Shown: positions 46,925 to 58,998 of the stretch, piece after piece
Layout of the letters: each line of letters starts with the position of its first letter
Position numbering within the stretch: position 1 is the first letter of the stretch
Notes under the pieces: model-generated
The model's input: only the letters and a program-made list of their open reading frames with translations
Database searches by the model: none
What the model was told of the DNA's origin: nothing
Assembly: GCA_017311185.1 (NCBI GenBank)
Contig: JAESUZ010003089.1
Location: 434,001-498,000, forward strand
From: Proteles cristata cristata
Taxonomy: Eukaryota; Chordata; Mammalia; Carnivora; Hyaenidae
Reading direction: 5' to 3'
Length of the DNA: 64,000 nucleotides
Program-made: the position numbers and the translations under genes

Positions 46925-48177
46925 GTGAGAGGGGGGTGGGGCGGGCGGGGGCGGGGCGGGGCGTGGCAGGGCTGAAGGCAAGAGTCCTGTCGAGATGGGG
47001 CAGGGGTGCGGCCCTCAGCTCCCGCTGGGTGCCCATCCCTTGGGGACCATATGTGTCCTGGGGCTGAGGAGGGGCGGCGGGGCCACGGCCTTAGAGGGGA
47101 GGACGATGATCACTGCCATCAGGGAGCCCCCGGTCCGCACAGGTCTCTGCAGGCTCCCCGTCCGGGGTGGGCTTCTCCCTTCCTGCAGTCAGGTCAGGAC
47201 AGCGGAGAGGAGAGCCAAGGCCACGGGCTCGGGCACACGTCAGCGTGGGCGGGGGGCTGAGGGCCCACCCACACTGCCCGAGCGGGACCCTGACTTGGGC
47301 ACAGGGCGGGGGGGAGCAGAGAGGCCCGGGCGCGGGGAGAAGGGGGCCAGGAGAGGACGGCGCCTGTGCCCAGAAGCTAAGCTCTATGTGTGTGCGCCTG
47401 AGCACGTGTGTGTGTGCCTGAGCACGTGTGTGTGTGCCTGAGCACGTGTGTGTGTGCCTGAGCACGTGTGTGTGTCGGGGGGAGGGAGGGTCCGCTCGGG
47501 TGGACGTGTCGGCACCTGCCAGAGTACGTGTGTGATCGGTGTCCACGCGAGCATGTGTGCACTCGTGGTGATGCTGGTATAGGCGTGTGAATGCGTGTGT
47601 GTTCGCTCATGCTGACTTGCTTCCGTTTCTGTTCACACCACTGTATGCGTGTTTCGTGTGTCTCATTGGTTGTAAGTGTGCTCGTGTGCTCGGTTCGTGT
47701 GTGCTGGCGTGTGCTGGGTGTGAGCGTCCGAGTGTGTTGTGTGACCTGTGTGTGGGAATTAGGAGTGTGCTCACGGTGTCTCCGTGTTGGCGTGCACACG
47801 CCCGGGACTGGGTGTGACTGTGTGTTTCTGGGCGACGTGTGTGCCTGTGTGTGTGACGGTTCCCACTGCCTGCAGCCAGCCCGGCGTAGCAAAGGACGTG
47901 TTGAGGCTTGAATGTGGCTCGGGCCGGACCCCTCCCCACACGCACCTGGGGCCGGAGTGGGGTGTGGCCGGGCAGGGCGCGGCCCCGGGGCAGCGGGGGG
48001 TGGGAACGGGGGGTGGGGGGGCCCGGGGCGTGTTGGTCGCCTGCTTGGGGACCGCTGGCTTCCCCCTGTCTTACGCTGCCCTCAACCCACATAGCAGGGT
48101 CCAGGAAGGCGGGAGATGGTGGGCCAGGACATCTGGGTTGACCATTTGGCCAAGTGGCCCCCGTGCCTCTGTCCTAG
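46925..48177. other. Interval where CYP11B exons 3-8 are missing
   Basis: GC-rich sequence, then a TG-rich tract (47380-47860) with a 20-bp minisatellite. No CYP11B internal exon motif was seen on either strand. Confidence 0.8.
47396..47475 (+). repeat. 20-bp minisatellite, four copies, with E-box core
   Basis: Unit gagcacgtgtgtgtgtgcct repeated about four times at exactly 20-bp spacing. Each copy carries one CACGTG palindrome. A diffuse TG-rich region continues to about 47860. Confidence 0.95.
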
Positions 48178-48291
48178 GTGCTGAAGAGCTTCCTGGTGGA
48201 GACGCTGAGGCAGGAGGATGTGAAGATGATCTACCAGTTCATACTTTCCCCCTCCACCCTCCCCCTCCTCACCTTCCGGGCCATCAGCTAA
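48178..48291 (+). CDS. CYP11B1: CYP11B terminal exon (exon 9), right copy
   Basis: After tctgtcctag the exon encodes 37 residues beginning [14 protein letters not shown], including [11 protein letters not shown], and ending [10 protein letters not shown] plus stop. It matches the C-terminus of CYP11B enzymes over its whole length. Confidence 0.95.
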   Translation: MLKSFLVETLRQEDVKMIYQFILSPSTLPLLTFRAIS

Positions 48292-50114
48292 TCACGCCAC
48301 CGTGATGTCGGGCCAGTACTGCTGCCACCCCCTTCCGCCTGACCTCCAGCCCCCCTTGTTTTCTCCCACGAAACCTGCTTCCAGAGCCGCAGCACTGTCC
48401 AGCCAGGGCCTTGCCCCAAGGATCAGGGGGGTGAATCTGGACCGCAGGTCCGGCCTGTGAGCCCAGTCCCACCAGCTCCTTCTCCAGCAAGGAGCACCAT
48501 GGGAGGGCCTTTCCCCGTGTCGCCACCAGCACTACCTCCAGGGGCCTCAGGTCCCCCCCTCCAGATCCACCCCCACCTGCCTGTCCCATCTCATATGCCC
48601 TCTGCACTCAACCCCGCGTCACGCAACACAGACAAGTTGTCATCTCTGTCCTTCTCACTGCCATTTCCAAGGCCATACCTGTTGTCTGCATTGGTCATGT
48701 TTTGTGTGAATTACTCAGCCCGGGGCTTCCCCGAAGGCTCCACTGGTGCAGGGAGGACCTCAGCCCACCTGAGGGCATTGATCCTGGTTGGGGGGGAGGG
48801 GATAGTCTCCACCTCAACCCCAGCCCCGTGGGGCTCAGTCCCTTGTCTTTTCCCAATCCCGGGGGCAGTTTGTGCACCCCGTTGTCACTGCTGCTCTTGT
48901 CTTCCGCAGCCCTGCCTCCCGCAGGCTTCAGTCCAGACCCCTGGTCCTCCCGGGCCCCCTGCCTCGCATCCTTTCCAGACCCAGACCCACACCCACCCCG
49001 GGGGGTGCTGTGCGGGCTCCTCCCTAGTCTGTGATTCTTCTCATTTGGGGAATTTGAGGGGGGGGGCTGTCTTTTTTTTTTCCGAGTGTGTGATTATTTA
49101 TAATTTCTAGAAGGGGAAAGAGTTTCAGAAGATCTGCCTGATGATTATGCCAGGTGGTGGACACCCTTGCAGGGGCTCAGACGTGGAGGGTCCACAGTGG
49201 ATCCGCTGGTGGCCTCCCTGGCGGGTGGGGGGCTGACCGTGCATGTGGCACAGCCTCACCGCTGCTGACCTCAAGTCTCACTTTCTTTGCAAATGTTTTT
49301 TCACCTTCCTGCAGAAATATCTGCCTCTTTGCAAGAGAGGTTTGCGAGTCCTGGCCGTTGGCGGTAGTCATAGGTCGGCCACGGAAATGCCTGCCCGCAT
49401 GTCACACGGCCAAGTGCACTCTTTCATTCTGTCCGTCGGCATATCTACTGGGATCTTCTGCGCACCAGGCAGTGTGCTGTGCAGGGTGCTAAGGACACGT
49501 TCTTGTTCTCAGTGCGTCCAAGACTAAGCTACAGATCTAGGCGTCAGTGTATTTATTTCGGTCATATTGGTAATGTCAGAAATACACACCACAGAATTCT
49601 CTTTCAATAAAAGGTTTCCTAATTTTTGGTGTGTCCGTTTTGGTGAATGAATGGCTAGTTGCAGACTAGCCACCAGACAACCAAAAATAGAGATAAGTAT
49701 GTAAGTGTTCACGTACGACGATGTTTGGCATGTGTTAGCTAAGCAGTGACAGAGCGACGTTGCACTGGGTCACACGTTTCTGCGGACACACTCGCCCATG
49801 TGCACACTCATGTTCAGCCACACACAAACATGTATTCTGTTGTGAGCAAAACATTAAGAGTGAAGAGAAAAGTCTAAAAACCTCTAGAAATCACTGAAAT
49901 ATGCCCGCTGAATTTGTCGTGACAACACTATTTGATGTCAAGAAACAAGAGAACAGTATGTTTAAATCACAGATGGAAAATGAGTAACAACATAGGAGCC
50001 TAAACACAACTAAATGCAGATTCCCCACACCTGCTGAATGAAGCAAGGACACACAGACACAGGACCTCACAGAAGGAATTACTCAGAATTGGCTTAAAAA
50101 AGAATAAAAAGGAG
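48292..50114. other. CYP11B 3' UTR and downstream DNA
   Basis: Probable 3' UTR, followed by a possible MIR/L2-like remnant at about 49430-49510. A canonical AATAAA lies at 49606-49611. No other exon was recognised. Confidence 0.5.
49606..49611 (+). terminator. Candidate CYP11B polyadenylation signal
   Basis: AATAAA, about 1.3 kb after the exon 9 stop, followed by T/G-rich sequence. A 3' UTR of this order is usual for CYP11B genes. Confidence 0.45.
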
Positions 50115-50262
50115 GGATGCCTGTGTGGCTCAGTCAGTTAAGCGGCTGACGTGGCTCCAGTTATGATCTCAGTTCACATTCTGTGTCTCCCCCTCTCTCT
50201 GCCCCTCCCCTGCTCATGCTCTGTCTCCCCGTCTCTCTGTCTCTCTCTCTCAAAAATAACAT
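50115..50262 (+). mobile_element. Carnivore SINE, internally deleted
   Basis: Plus-strand head (gatgcctgtgtggctcag) joins early to the (TC)n region; about 60-70 bases of the body are missing. Confidence 0.85.
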
Positions 50263-50266
50263 TTAA

Positions 50267-50515
50267 GGGGTGCCTGGGTGGCAGTCCATTGGATGTCTAA
50301 CTTTGGCTCAGGTCATTATCGCACGGTTCATGAGTTCAAGCCCTGTGTGGGCCTCTGTGCTAACAGCTCAGAGCTTGGAGCCTGCTTCAAATTCTATGTC
50401 TCGTCCTCTCTCTGCCCCTCCCCTGCTTGCATGTGCACACACACACTCTCTCTCTCTCTCAAAATAAATAAATACACATTTTTTAAAAATAATAACATTA
50501 AAAAAATTTTTTAAG
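50267..50515 (+). mobile_element. Feliform/carnivore SINE
   Basis: Plus-strand, tRNA-like head with a small deletion in the A-box area, long CA/(TC)n stretch and A-rich tail. Confidence 0.88.
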
Positions 50516-50536
50516 AAAAAAAAGGAAAGTAGGGGC

Positions 50537-50640
50537 AAGGACATCTGGCTGCTTCAGTCAGTGTAGTGTGCAACTCCTGATCTCAAGGTTAGGAGTTCAA
50601 GCCCTACATTGGGCCTAGAGCTTACTTTAACAAAAGAAAA
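50537..50640 (+). mobile_element. Old short carnivore SINE
   Basis: About 100 bp of tRNA-Lys-like sequence (gttcaagccctacattggg) that ends in an A-rich tail without the (TC)n body, as in older CAN-SINE types. Confidence 0.75.
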
Positions 50641-50642
50641 AG

Positions 50643-50872
50643 AGGGGCGTCTGGGTGGCTCAGTTGGTTGAGTGTCCAACTTCAGCTCAGGTCATGATCT
50701 CACAGTTCGTGGGTTCGAGCCCCACGTCGGGCTCTGTGTTGACAGCTCAGAGCCTGGAGCCTGTCTTCAGATTCTGTCTCCCCCTCTCTCTCTGACCCTT
50801 CCCTGCTCATGCTGTCTCTCTCTCTTTCTCTCTCTCAAAAAAATAAATAAAGCATTAAAAAATGTTTTAAAG
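50643..50872 (+). mobile_element. Feliform tRNA-Lys SINE
   Basis: Plus-strand, nearly complete. Last of four SINE units in a row, all in the same orientation. Confidence 0.92.
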
Positions 50873-53426
50873 GAAAGAAAAAGACACAAGGAATGCAAAC
50901 TAAGATGTAGATATAAAATGTGAGCATGACCACAGCAGCTGCTACCATTCTGTGGCTACACCACTCAGCCACTGACCGTGGACAGCCTATGGGCCACACC
51001 CCACCAGCACTTAGCTTTGAATGTCCCAATGCCATCAATTCCCCGCTCCGATGCGTCTTCATCACTAATCAGAATCAGCTGGTCTTGACCTTCGGCATAT
51101 GCCAAGGACACTGTGTTAACGTCCAGCCTTTCATCCGCCCCGTCAGGGGCTCCTGGACAGCACCGGGCTCCCGTGCCAGTGATGCCAATGACAAGAGGCG
51201 GTCCCTGCTTACAAGCTGCGGGCATCCCTGACGGGTCCCAGGAAGCCTGAGCAGTTTTAGCTACAGCCCTGTGACTTGGACAGACGGGTTAACCCCGTCT
51301 GGTGCTCTGGATGTTTCCTTCATCAGCAAAACACTACTGAAGGCATAACGGCAATGGCTGTAAGGACAGAGCACTGCCCCACGTTTTGTAGCTGCCACAT
51401 ATAAACAAGGCAACGATGAGGGATGGTCATTAGTCCGCCTTATCCATTCGCTGATGGAGCCCCAAAATATGAAGACCTTTGCCTGAGGACACAGACTAAC
51501 CTGGGAGACCGTGAGGATTGGAGCCCTTGCCCCTGCGGCCGCCGGGTTCCTGGCGGTGGGGGTGGGGAGGTCAGGGGCCACCGGGGAAGCAGACCCCAGG
51601 CGAGTGTCCTGAAGGACTCTGGGTCCAACTGGGACCAACTCGGGGCTTCGGTGGGGTCTGTGGGCCGCAGGGCCCTGTATTCTCTCCTGGCCTTTTCCAC
51701 CTTCGCCCGGACACGGGTCCTGGGAAGTATCCACGCAGCCCCCTCGCCCCGGCAAACCGGACTAACACGTCTCCCCAGAGACGGACACCAACTTGCACCT
51801 CCGCCAGGGACAGTGTGCACACAGGCCCGGCCCAGGCCCCGTGACCCCCAGGCCTCTGTCCAAGGAGTCCTTCCCCCACACATGCGGCTTCCCACCCAGG
51901 TGGGCCTCCAGAGGCCCGGGGCCCGGTGCGACCTGCACGGCTCTCCTTCCGGCAGCCCCCAAGGAGGCTGTGCTTTCCCAGACCTCGTAAGACTCTTCGC
52001 TGTTCTCCCAGAGAGAAGAGAAGCCAGGAAACACCTGCTACGGAACAGCCACCTGGATCCGCTGTCCTTCCTTCCAGATGACATCTGGGAGAGGCGATGG
52101 CCACCTGGAGGTGGCGCCCACGGGAAGACAGCCCGCACACTTCAGATGATCCAATCCCTGGGAGCCTGTGCACAGTCCCTCGTGTCAGATGCTGCTGAGA
52201 GGAAGACCCAGGCATGGGGAGCCATTGGCCTGGACTCTGCTGGGGTGACGTACCTTGGCCACCCCTGGGGACCCCAGGAGGAGCAAGACAGAGTGGCATT
52301 CTCGAATCAGCTGTCCGTCTGGGGAACAGTGAGCCCAATCACAGGAAGCCCTGGGGTTCCAGAATGGTCCACACCAGGCCCTGGTCTCAGTCTAGGAGGA
52401 GGACAGGATGTCTTGACAGTCTTCCAGGAAGTGACCCATGTCTGGGGGGAGCAGAAAGGACCTGTCCCCACCTGAGGCCTGAAGCCAGGGCTGCCTACAG
52501 GGCTGGGCCCGCCCCTGTCGAACACGACTCCGTCTGCGCGGGGCCGGGATCTGGTGCAGCAGGAAACTGAGACCCCTCCCCAAGATGTGTCCCACCCCCC
52601 CAGGCGCCCACACGAGTCTTCCGTGGCCGGATGTTAGCTCCTGGCTGCCGGGGCCATAGACGCAGAGTCGGCGCCCACTGGGCCGGGAACGGCTCCGAGC
52701 CCGCGGCAGGGCCTGGCTCAGCCAGGCGTCTTCACAGGCACCGCTACGGTCTCCGGTTTCAGGGAGGCCGCTGGGGCTCAGCACGAGGCAGCCTGCCCAG
52801 CCCACCCAGGCAGTGATGGAGGGAGCCAGGAATCCGGTCCCCAGCCACCGGAGGGAGCACTCCCCCTCCATCCCAGACCAGGCCCGGAGGCCACTCAGGC
52901 CACTCGCAGGGGCTGAGGTCTGACCAGGGCGTGCAGGCCGGCAAGGTGGAGGGGCTGCGGGCAGACCCGGGCCACAGCGCGGGTGCCACCTGGGAACGCC
53001 AACCCGCCCTCGCGGGGGAGATCCGCTGTGAGAACGCCCCGCGGGCCAGCCCTGTGGGTGGCGAAGGACTGGGGTCCCCGACCCGGCCTTCTGTGTGTCC
53101 CCCGCTGACAGCCCCGCCCGGCTGCCGCCCCCAAGGCCCACTCAGGCCCTCCTCCCTGCCCCCCTCCACACCGGGACCTCGGGCCGTCCTGCTCCTCTCC
53201 CGCTTACAGGGCACGGCGCCCCCGGGGCGACTTTTCCATCAGGCAAAGGAGGCAGGGCGTCCGTGCTCTGAGACGAGGGAAATGTTTTCATTTTCATTTT
53301 TGAAATTGCAAAGAAAGACTTATAATAATACTGTATATGTGATAAGACATATAATAATGTCAGAATCCAACCTGGAAGACTGATGCCTCTGGCAGGTGAA
53401 GTCATAAACTTGTGAATTTTTCTTTT
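50873..53426. other. Unassigned GC-rich DNA with long open frames
   Basis: A 350-codon plus-strand frame (51423-52475) overlaps 232- and 255-codon minus-strand frames; none shows a domain I know. A separate 86-codon minus-strand frame (50965-51225) has ordinary amino-acid composition and may be a decayed processed copy of an unidentified gene. Confidence 0.4.
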
Positions 53427-53633
53427 CTTTTCTTTTTAAATTCTTAAAATGTTTTTTATTTATTTCTGAGAGAGAAAAAGAGAGAGATGGAGGGAGATAC
53501 AGAATCTGAAGCAGGCTCCAGGCTCTGAGCTGTCAGCACAGAGCCCGATGCGGGGCTTGAACCCATGGACTGTGAGATCACGACCTGAGCCCAAGTTGGA
53601 TGCTTAACCGACTGAGCCCCCTAGGCGCCCCCG
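53427..53633 (-). mobile_element. Feliform tRNA-Lys SINE with TSD
   Basis: Minus-strand copy flanked by gtgaatttttcttt at 53412-53425 and 53634-53647. Confidence 0.95.
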
Positions 53634-55649
53634 GTGAATTTTTCTTTATGGAGAGAAGAGTCTGCGGGCCAGTGTCCTGGACCCGTGAAATCGCTAATGC
53701 AGCCTCGAGCCGCCTGGACAGCTCAGTCACGTTTCCCACTGCGACGCTTCAGTGAGAGGTGCCCGCACACAGGAAGCACCGAGTTTCTGGATGTCTCTGT
53801 CCCTGCCTCGCTCCCTCTGCCCGCCTTGCCCACACACATGAGCACACCGTTCTCCAAAGGGCATCGTAAGTGATGGCATTTTAGAAGCTACGCGAACAGC
53901 AGCTCCTTTACGCACTGGGTACGTGTTTACTGAGCACCTGCTATTCGCTGAATATTTTTGTACCTTTTGTACGAGTATTTGGGACACAGGACAGATTCCA
54001 AAGCAGACCTTTTCTTCGTGGAATTTACATTCTAGTAAGAGGGGCAGTTCAGAGGGGACCAGGCACGGGGTGAGCTCCGAGGGCCGGGTGGAGGGCAGGG
54101 TGGAGGCCGGGTGGGCCGAGGCCAGCTGCAGCGGCTCAGCAGATGTCCGCAAGCCCCTCTCTCATGAGGTCACCGTCTTTTCACCTTATATCCAAGTGCT
54201 CATTATTTTTTTTCCTGAACAGGGAAGCAGGAGATGGAGATACCTCTTTGTGAGACAAGCGAAGCCACGGGCAGAGAGGCCACCTGCAACTGCATCGCAA
54301 ATCACAAGTCTGAAAGCCTAGCCTGGGGAGCAGCCGGAGGGGAAGGGTCCCCGGGGAAGGAGACGTGGCACCGAGGGCTGCTGGTTGAGGAAGGGCCTTG
54401 GTGACTGAAACTGAGCCCTGGGCCTGCGTCGTGGCGGCCCAGGTGCCCGCGGCAACAGGTGCCCGCGAGCAACGTGGAAGGGGGGGCAAATCTTCTAACC
54501 AGATTCCAGAGGAGGAGATGTAGAAACATCACACAGAGACGAGTCTCTGGCATTTTTCTATAAGAGGAAGGAGAGAGACAGTGGGGAGGGCGGCTGGACT
54601 GGGTATTAAAGGTCAGGGGAAGATGGCGTCACCCCAGCACGTTGCTACACGGGGGAGGGGGGACGGGCTCCTGTCCGCGGAGAAATGAGAAGCAAGGCCA
54701 CGGGCGGAGAGCAAAGGAGGGGGAGGAGAGAGGGGCTCGCGGATCATCTAATCGAGGGTCAGGGCTGCCGGCCCTTCTCGGGATGAGCAGGGCGGCTCGT
54801 CGCGGGGCAGGCCCGGGGGCAGTGGGCGCTGCGCCGCAGGGCCACCCGCCCCGGCGCCCAGGCACCCGCAGCTGTGACCCCGGGCACAAGTGAGGTGACG
54901 GCGGCCGCGGGAGCCGTGTGGACCTGCTCTGGTGAGGTGGCGCTGGGCCTGCGTCACACACACGGCCCCGCAGCGTATCACCCAGGAAAGGGCGCCCTTG
55001 GACACAACTGTGAAGGAGAGAAAAATAAATGAAAAGCGGCGGAGAACCGGCAGGCAAATCCCCGCCTCAAGTCAAGTCCGCCGGCACCCAGGGGAGAGGG
55101 CTCGGCTCGGTGCTGCGCGGCAGACACGGGGGCGGGGGGCGCGCAGCCCGTGCGGGGGGCTCTGGGTGGGGCAGGGAGGTGCGCGGACGCGAATATTGAC
55201 CCCTTCTTGGGGGGCGGCAGGAAGTGAGGGGCCCATGGGAGGAGAGAGGTGCTCGCTGGGCGCCGGTGGGCACGGGTGCGCGGACACGGCCACAGCCACG
55301 AGGCGACTTGAGCACTGAGGGCGCTCAGGGAAGGCACCAGAGAGGGGTCAGGCGCTGGTCAGCGCGCCTGCGGAGAAGGCGGCCTTCGACACGAGCCAGG
55401 GAAGAAAAGCTACACTCACTGGCCTCTGCTCGAACGAAAGAAGCATTTCTGAGCCACTGCTTCGTCCCCCGGCCGTGAGGCCACCTCAGCTGCAGTGACA
55501 CCGCCGGCCTCTCGGGCCGAGGGGAGAGGACTTGGGCGCAAGCCTCCCACCCCAGAGCCCAAGAGCAGACGGCAGGGTGATGGGCCCCCCGGGCGCTAGA
55601 AAGGCCTCCTTGGGGCCCTTTCTGCGGGCAGTGTCCTCCCCGGCCAGAC

Positions 55650-55945
55650 CCCGCTGCCCCCCGCACCCCCCGCAGACCCTCCCCTGCACACCCCGCAGAC
55701 CCTCCCCCGCACCCCCCGCAGACCCTCCCCCGCACACCCCACAGACCCTCCCCAGACCCTCCCCGCACCCCCGCCAAGACCCTCCCGCACCCCCCCCGCA
55801 CACCCGCAGACCCCCCCGCACACCCCACAGACCCTCCCCTGCACACCCCGCTGCCCCCGCGCCACAGACCCCCCGCACCCCCTGCCCCCACACACACCGC
55901 TGCCCCCTGCACTCTCCCCCGCACACCCACAGACCTCCCCCCTGC
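55650..55945 (+). repeat. C-rich minisatellite
   Basis: Imperfect tandem array of units like cagaccctcccccgcacaccc, about 15-30 bp, with variable unit length. Frames read through it are low-complexity. Confidence 0.9.
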
Positions 55946-56659
55946 AGGGTCCGCAAGGACGCAGGTGTGGGGTTGCTGTGACGCTGTCTCAAGAGCCTGT
56001 GGCTTTGTGATTTCAGAGAAGCCTCCTGGGTCGTGTGCAAGCCGTGTGCACAGGAGCCACGTGGTGGCAGGGACCCAGCACCTGGACCCTGGCGGAGCGG
56101 CAGGCAGCGGCGAGGGAGCCCCGGCCCCCCGGCTGCTGCAGGGCTCCGGGCGCAGGGACCCAGGAAGAGCGAGGTTTCAGGAACTCTCCAGCTTCTCGGT
56201 CTTTATCAGGAACCACCTGCCCAGTGAGGGGAGGGCTGAGCTGGGACCCTCTGCGAGACCACGCTTCCACACCCCAGGAGTCACTGCTGTCTGAGGCGGT
56301 GTCTGCACCCATTTCCCGTGGGTTCCCATTGCCCAAAGGTCCTGTCCTGCTAACCCTACGCAGGCACCGCGCCTCCTGCCTGATCTCTCCGTCCGCGGAG
56401 GACCTCGGCCCCCGGCACCCAGTTCCTGACCTCATCCGATGGTCTCCAGCAGCCCCGTCCCGGGACCTCCCCTGGGAACCTGCCATCCGCTCCCAGACTT
56501 CCGGTTCTGCCCCGCCCACACCTCCGGTTCCGCGGATTTCTCCAGCACGCTGTCCTTGCCGCCCTCGCACCCTGAAAACCCCTGACCGTTAAAACGCCAC
56601 GATTTAGTGGCCTGGTGAAGTGAATGAGTCGGGCATTGGCCCAAAGTACAAGCCTTTAT

Positions 56660-56825
56660 CACCATCAGATCTAGGATCTTATGCAAGTCACTGGCCTCAC
56701 CCACATCTACACCCTCAGGTACACAAGAATGCTGTAATTTAGCCGAAACCAGGTGCCATTTTCTAGAACGCACATTGAAAAGTACCAGGCATGGAACGAA
56801 AGCACTCAGAAAATGCTAGTGCTGA
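56660..56825 (+). repeat. MIR SINE remnant
   Basis: Plus-strand core-like 'ttatgcaagtcactggcctc' followed by the MIR-type end 'aagtaccaggcatggaacg...aaagcactcagaaaatgc'. Confidence 0.6.
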
Positions 56826-57492
56826 CGCACGCTCCTCGCTCCGCGGTGGCTCTGAAACGGGTGGGAGGGACAAGCAGAGGCAGCGAGCCTTGCTCTCCTG
56901 GTGCTAACACGGCGCCCGTCTCCCCCGTTCCAGCCTGACCACAGCCCTCCACCTGCCTAGCCTCCCCTGTCCTTCTCCCTCGACACACATCCACGAGGAA
57001 GGGGGAGCCAGGCAGAGCCAGACCCCCCACCCCCACCTCTTGAGGTGACCGCAGCCAGGAAAGGCAGGCATGAGCAGGAAGAGGGAAGCTGGTCTGTAGA
57101 GAGAGGGAAGCAGGTGCGACGAGCAGCGGGATCTGAGGCAGAGCCAAGCTCTGTGACTGCACACAGTGAACCCACTTAGGCTGCTTTCCGAGGAAACACA
57201 GGGTTGCTGTTTTATAACAAACCTTCCCCCGACCCTCCTGTGCACGGGATGACCGGCGTCTGCGGAGTAAGGTGCAGAGTCTGGAAGGCAGGGCACACGA
57301 CTCGGGTCTCCAGCCTCAGGTGCTGCGGCTGCGGCTGCCCGAGTCAGCCCCCAGGACCACGCTCTGGGGGGTGAGTTTTTAGTGCAGAGAACACCCCACG
57401 ACCCCCTTGACCCCTCAACCGCTGTGGGCACTCGCACAGGCCGGGCGTTCAGAGATCACTCCCAGAAACACCCTGCAGAAGTAGCCAGCTCC

Positions 57493-57724
57493 GGGGGCGC
57501 CTGGGTGACTTAGTCGGTTGAGCGTCCGACTTTCGCTTAGGTCATGATCTCGCGGTTCGTGGGTTCGAGCCCCGCGTCGGGCTCTGTGCTGACTGCCAGC
57601 TCAGAGCCTGGAGCCTGTTTCAGTCTGTGACTCCCTCCTCTCTGACCCTCCCCTGCTCACGCTGTCTCTCTCTCTCTCCTAGAAATAAATAAAACGTTAA
57701 AAAATTAAAAAAAAAAAAAAAAGA
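57493..57724 (+). mobile_element. Young feliform tRNA-Lys SINE with TSD
   Basis: Perfect 16-bp duplication (agaagtagccagctcc) at 57477-57492 and 57725-57740. The body is almost identical to the copies at 59237 and 61133. Confidence 0.97.
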
Positions 57725-58029
57725 AGAAGTAGCCAGCTCCAGCCTCCGCCACCGACCCGCGTGGCTGCGCCCCAGGGCCACCCGCCTCTGCCACAGCGGA
57801 GGGAGTCTGCAGAGGGTGCCTCCACCACGGCCTAGAACCCTAGAACCCGCCACACTCTGTGCCTGCGGGTGGGCTTCTGGATTTGGCGCCTTTCCAGTCC
57901 CACCTGGCACCCCTGATTGGTGGGGCCAAGTCACATGTCCACCCGCAGCAGCAGGGGAGGTTGGGAAATGTAGTTTTCTAAGTTCCTTTTCGAGGCAGGA
58001 GCAGCCGCACGTGCAGAGCCTCAGGAGTT

Positions 58030-58735
58030 GCAGAGGGACCAGCCACGCCCATTACGTGGCTATTACTAAAATAAAGCAAACCCCAAACAAAGTAACCGGT
58101 GTTGGTGAAGGTGGCGAAATTGGACCCCGTGCGCGTTATTGGTGGGAGTATAAGATGGTGCAGCCGCTGTGGACGGTGAAATGGTGGTGACTCAAACAAC
58201 CTCAACCCAGAATTACCTTGCGATCCCGTAATTCCGCTTCTAGGCATATGGTCAAAGCAATAGAAAGCACGGTCTCAAGGGGAAACCTGCACACCCAGGC
58301 TCGGAGCAGCGTTACTCACGGAAGCGAAGCTTGGCAACAACGGCAGCGTCTGGACGGTGAAGGACGGACGCAACGGGCCGCGCGCCGGGGGTGTTACTGC
58401 GTCTTAAAAAGGAGGGAGGCGCTGACCCTGCTCCAACGCGGATGAACCTGAAGGGCAGTGGATTAAGTGAAATAAGCCTATCGCAAAAAACCAAATACTT
58501 CTGGAAAGCGCTCAGACACAGACCCGGGAGCGGTGGGTGGAGCCGGGGAGAGGGGCGGATGGGGGGCGGGGCGGCAGTGTTCCCGGGGACAGAGTCTCTG
58601 TTCAGGAAGATGGAAAACCCCTGGAGAGGCACCAGGGTGAGGGTTGCTCCCCTGTGTGAACGTGCTTAATGCCACCAGACCACACACTTAAAATGGTGAA
58701 GACGGCAAATTCTGTTCTGTCTGTTTTAGCCAACG
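58030..58735 (+). mobile_element. L1 3' end (ORF2 end and 3' UTR), diverged
   Basis: Plus-strand, 5'-truncated. Recognised by 'ggtgttggtgaaggtggcgaaattgg'-type ORF2 end, 'aagatggtgcagccgctgtgga', 'agtgaaataagcc' and the 3'-UTR piece 'cacttaaaatggtgaa'. Confidence 0.8.
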
Positions 58736-58998
58736 AACCGCAGCCGGTCCACCCCGGTCGCCTCCCCTCCGCTGCTGTCCCCTCCAGCCGTCTCCTGGGC
58801 CTCCCAGGGTCACTCCGGGCCCATAAGTGATGACATCCACATCCCTCCCGTACTGCTCTCCTGCATTTGCCGCTGGGGCCCAAAGACCCCATGTCCCTGA
58901 GCCCCCCGGTCAGGTCCACCTTGTCAATCACCGAGAGGCTTACAGACTTTTGTGTCATCGCTCCGAGACCTGGAGAGGCTGAGCTCCGTGCCTGAGGC

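Larger units (their letters stand above)
46191..48291 (+). pseudogene. CYP11B1: CYP11B deletion pseudogene: exons 1, 2 and 9 only
   Basis: The promoter, exon 1 (46191-46429), exon 2 (46769-46924) and terminal exon 9 (48178-48291) are all well preserved with good splice sites. The 1.25 kb between exons 2 and 9 contains no match to exons 3-8, which encode most of the fold: the I-helix, the ExxR motif and the heme-binding cysteine loop. Exon 2 ends in phase 2 and exon 9 starts in phase 0, so joining them shifts the frame and gives a stop within three codons (CTG TGC TGA). No heme-binding P450 can be made. The preserved reading of the three exons suggests the loss is recent. An assembly collapse over this interval is the alternative. 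Confidence 0.88.
53634..57492. other. Unassigned intergenic DNA, ancient repeats
   Basis: A MIR/L2-like remnant may occur at about 53925-54040 ('gtttactgagcacctgctat'). GC-rich chance frames occur on both strands. No exon was recognised apart from repeats listed separately. Confidence 0.45.

Noticed and set aside
55325..56040. 201- and 184-codon Gly-rich minus-strand proteins
   Set aside because: They read through the C-rich minisatellite at 55650-55945.
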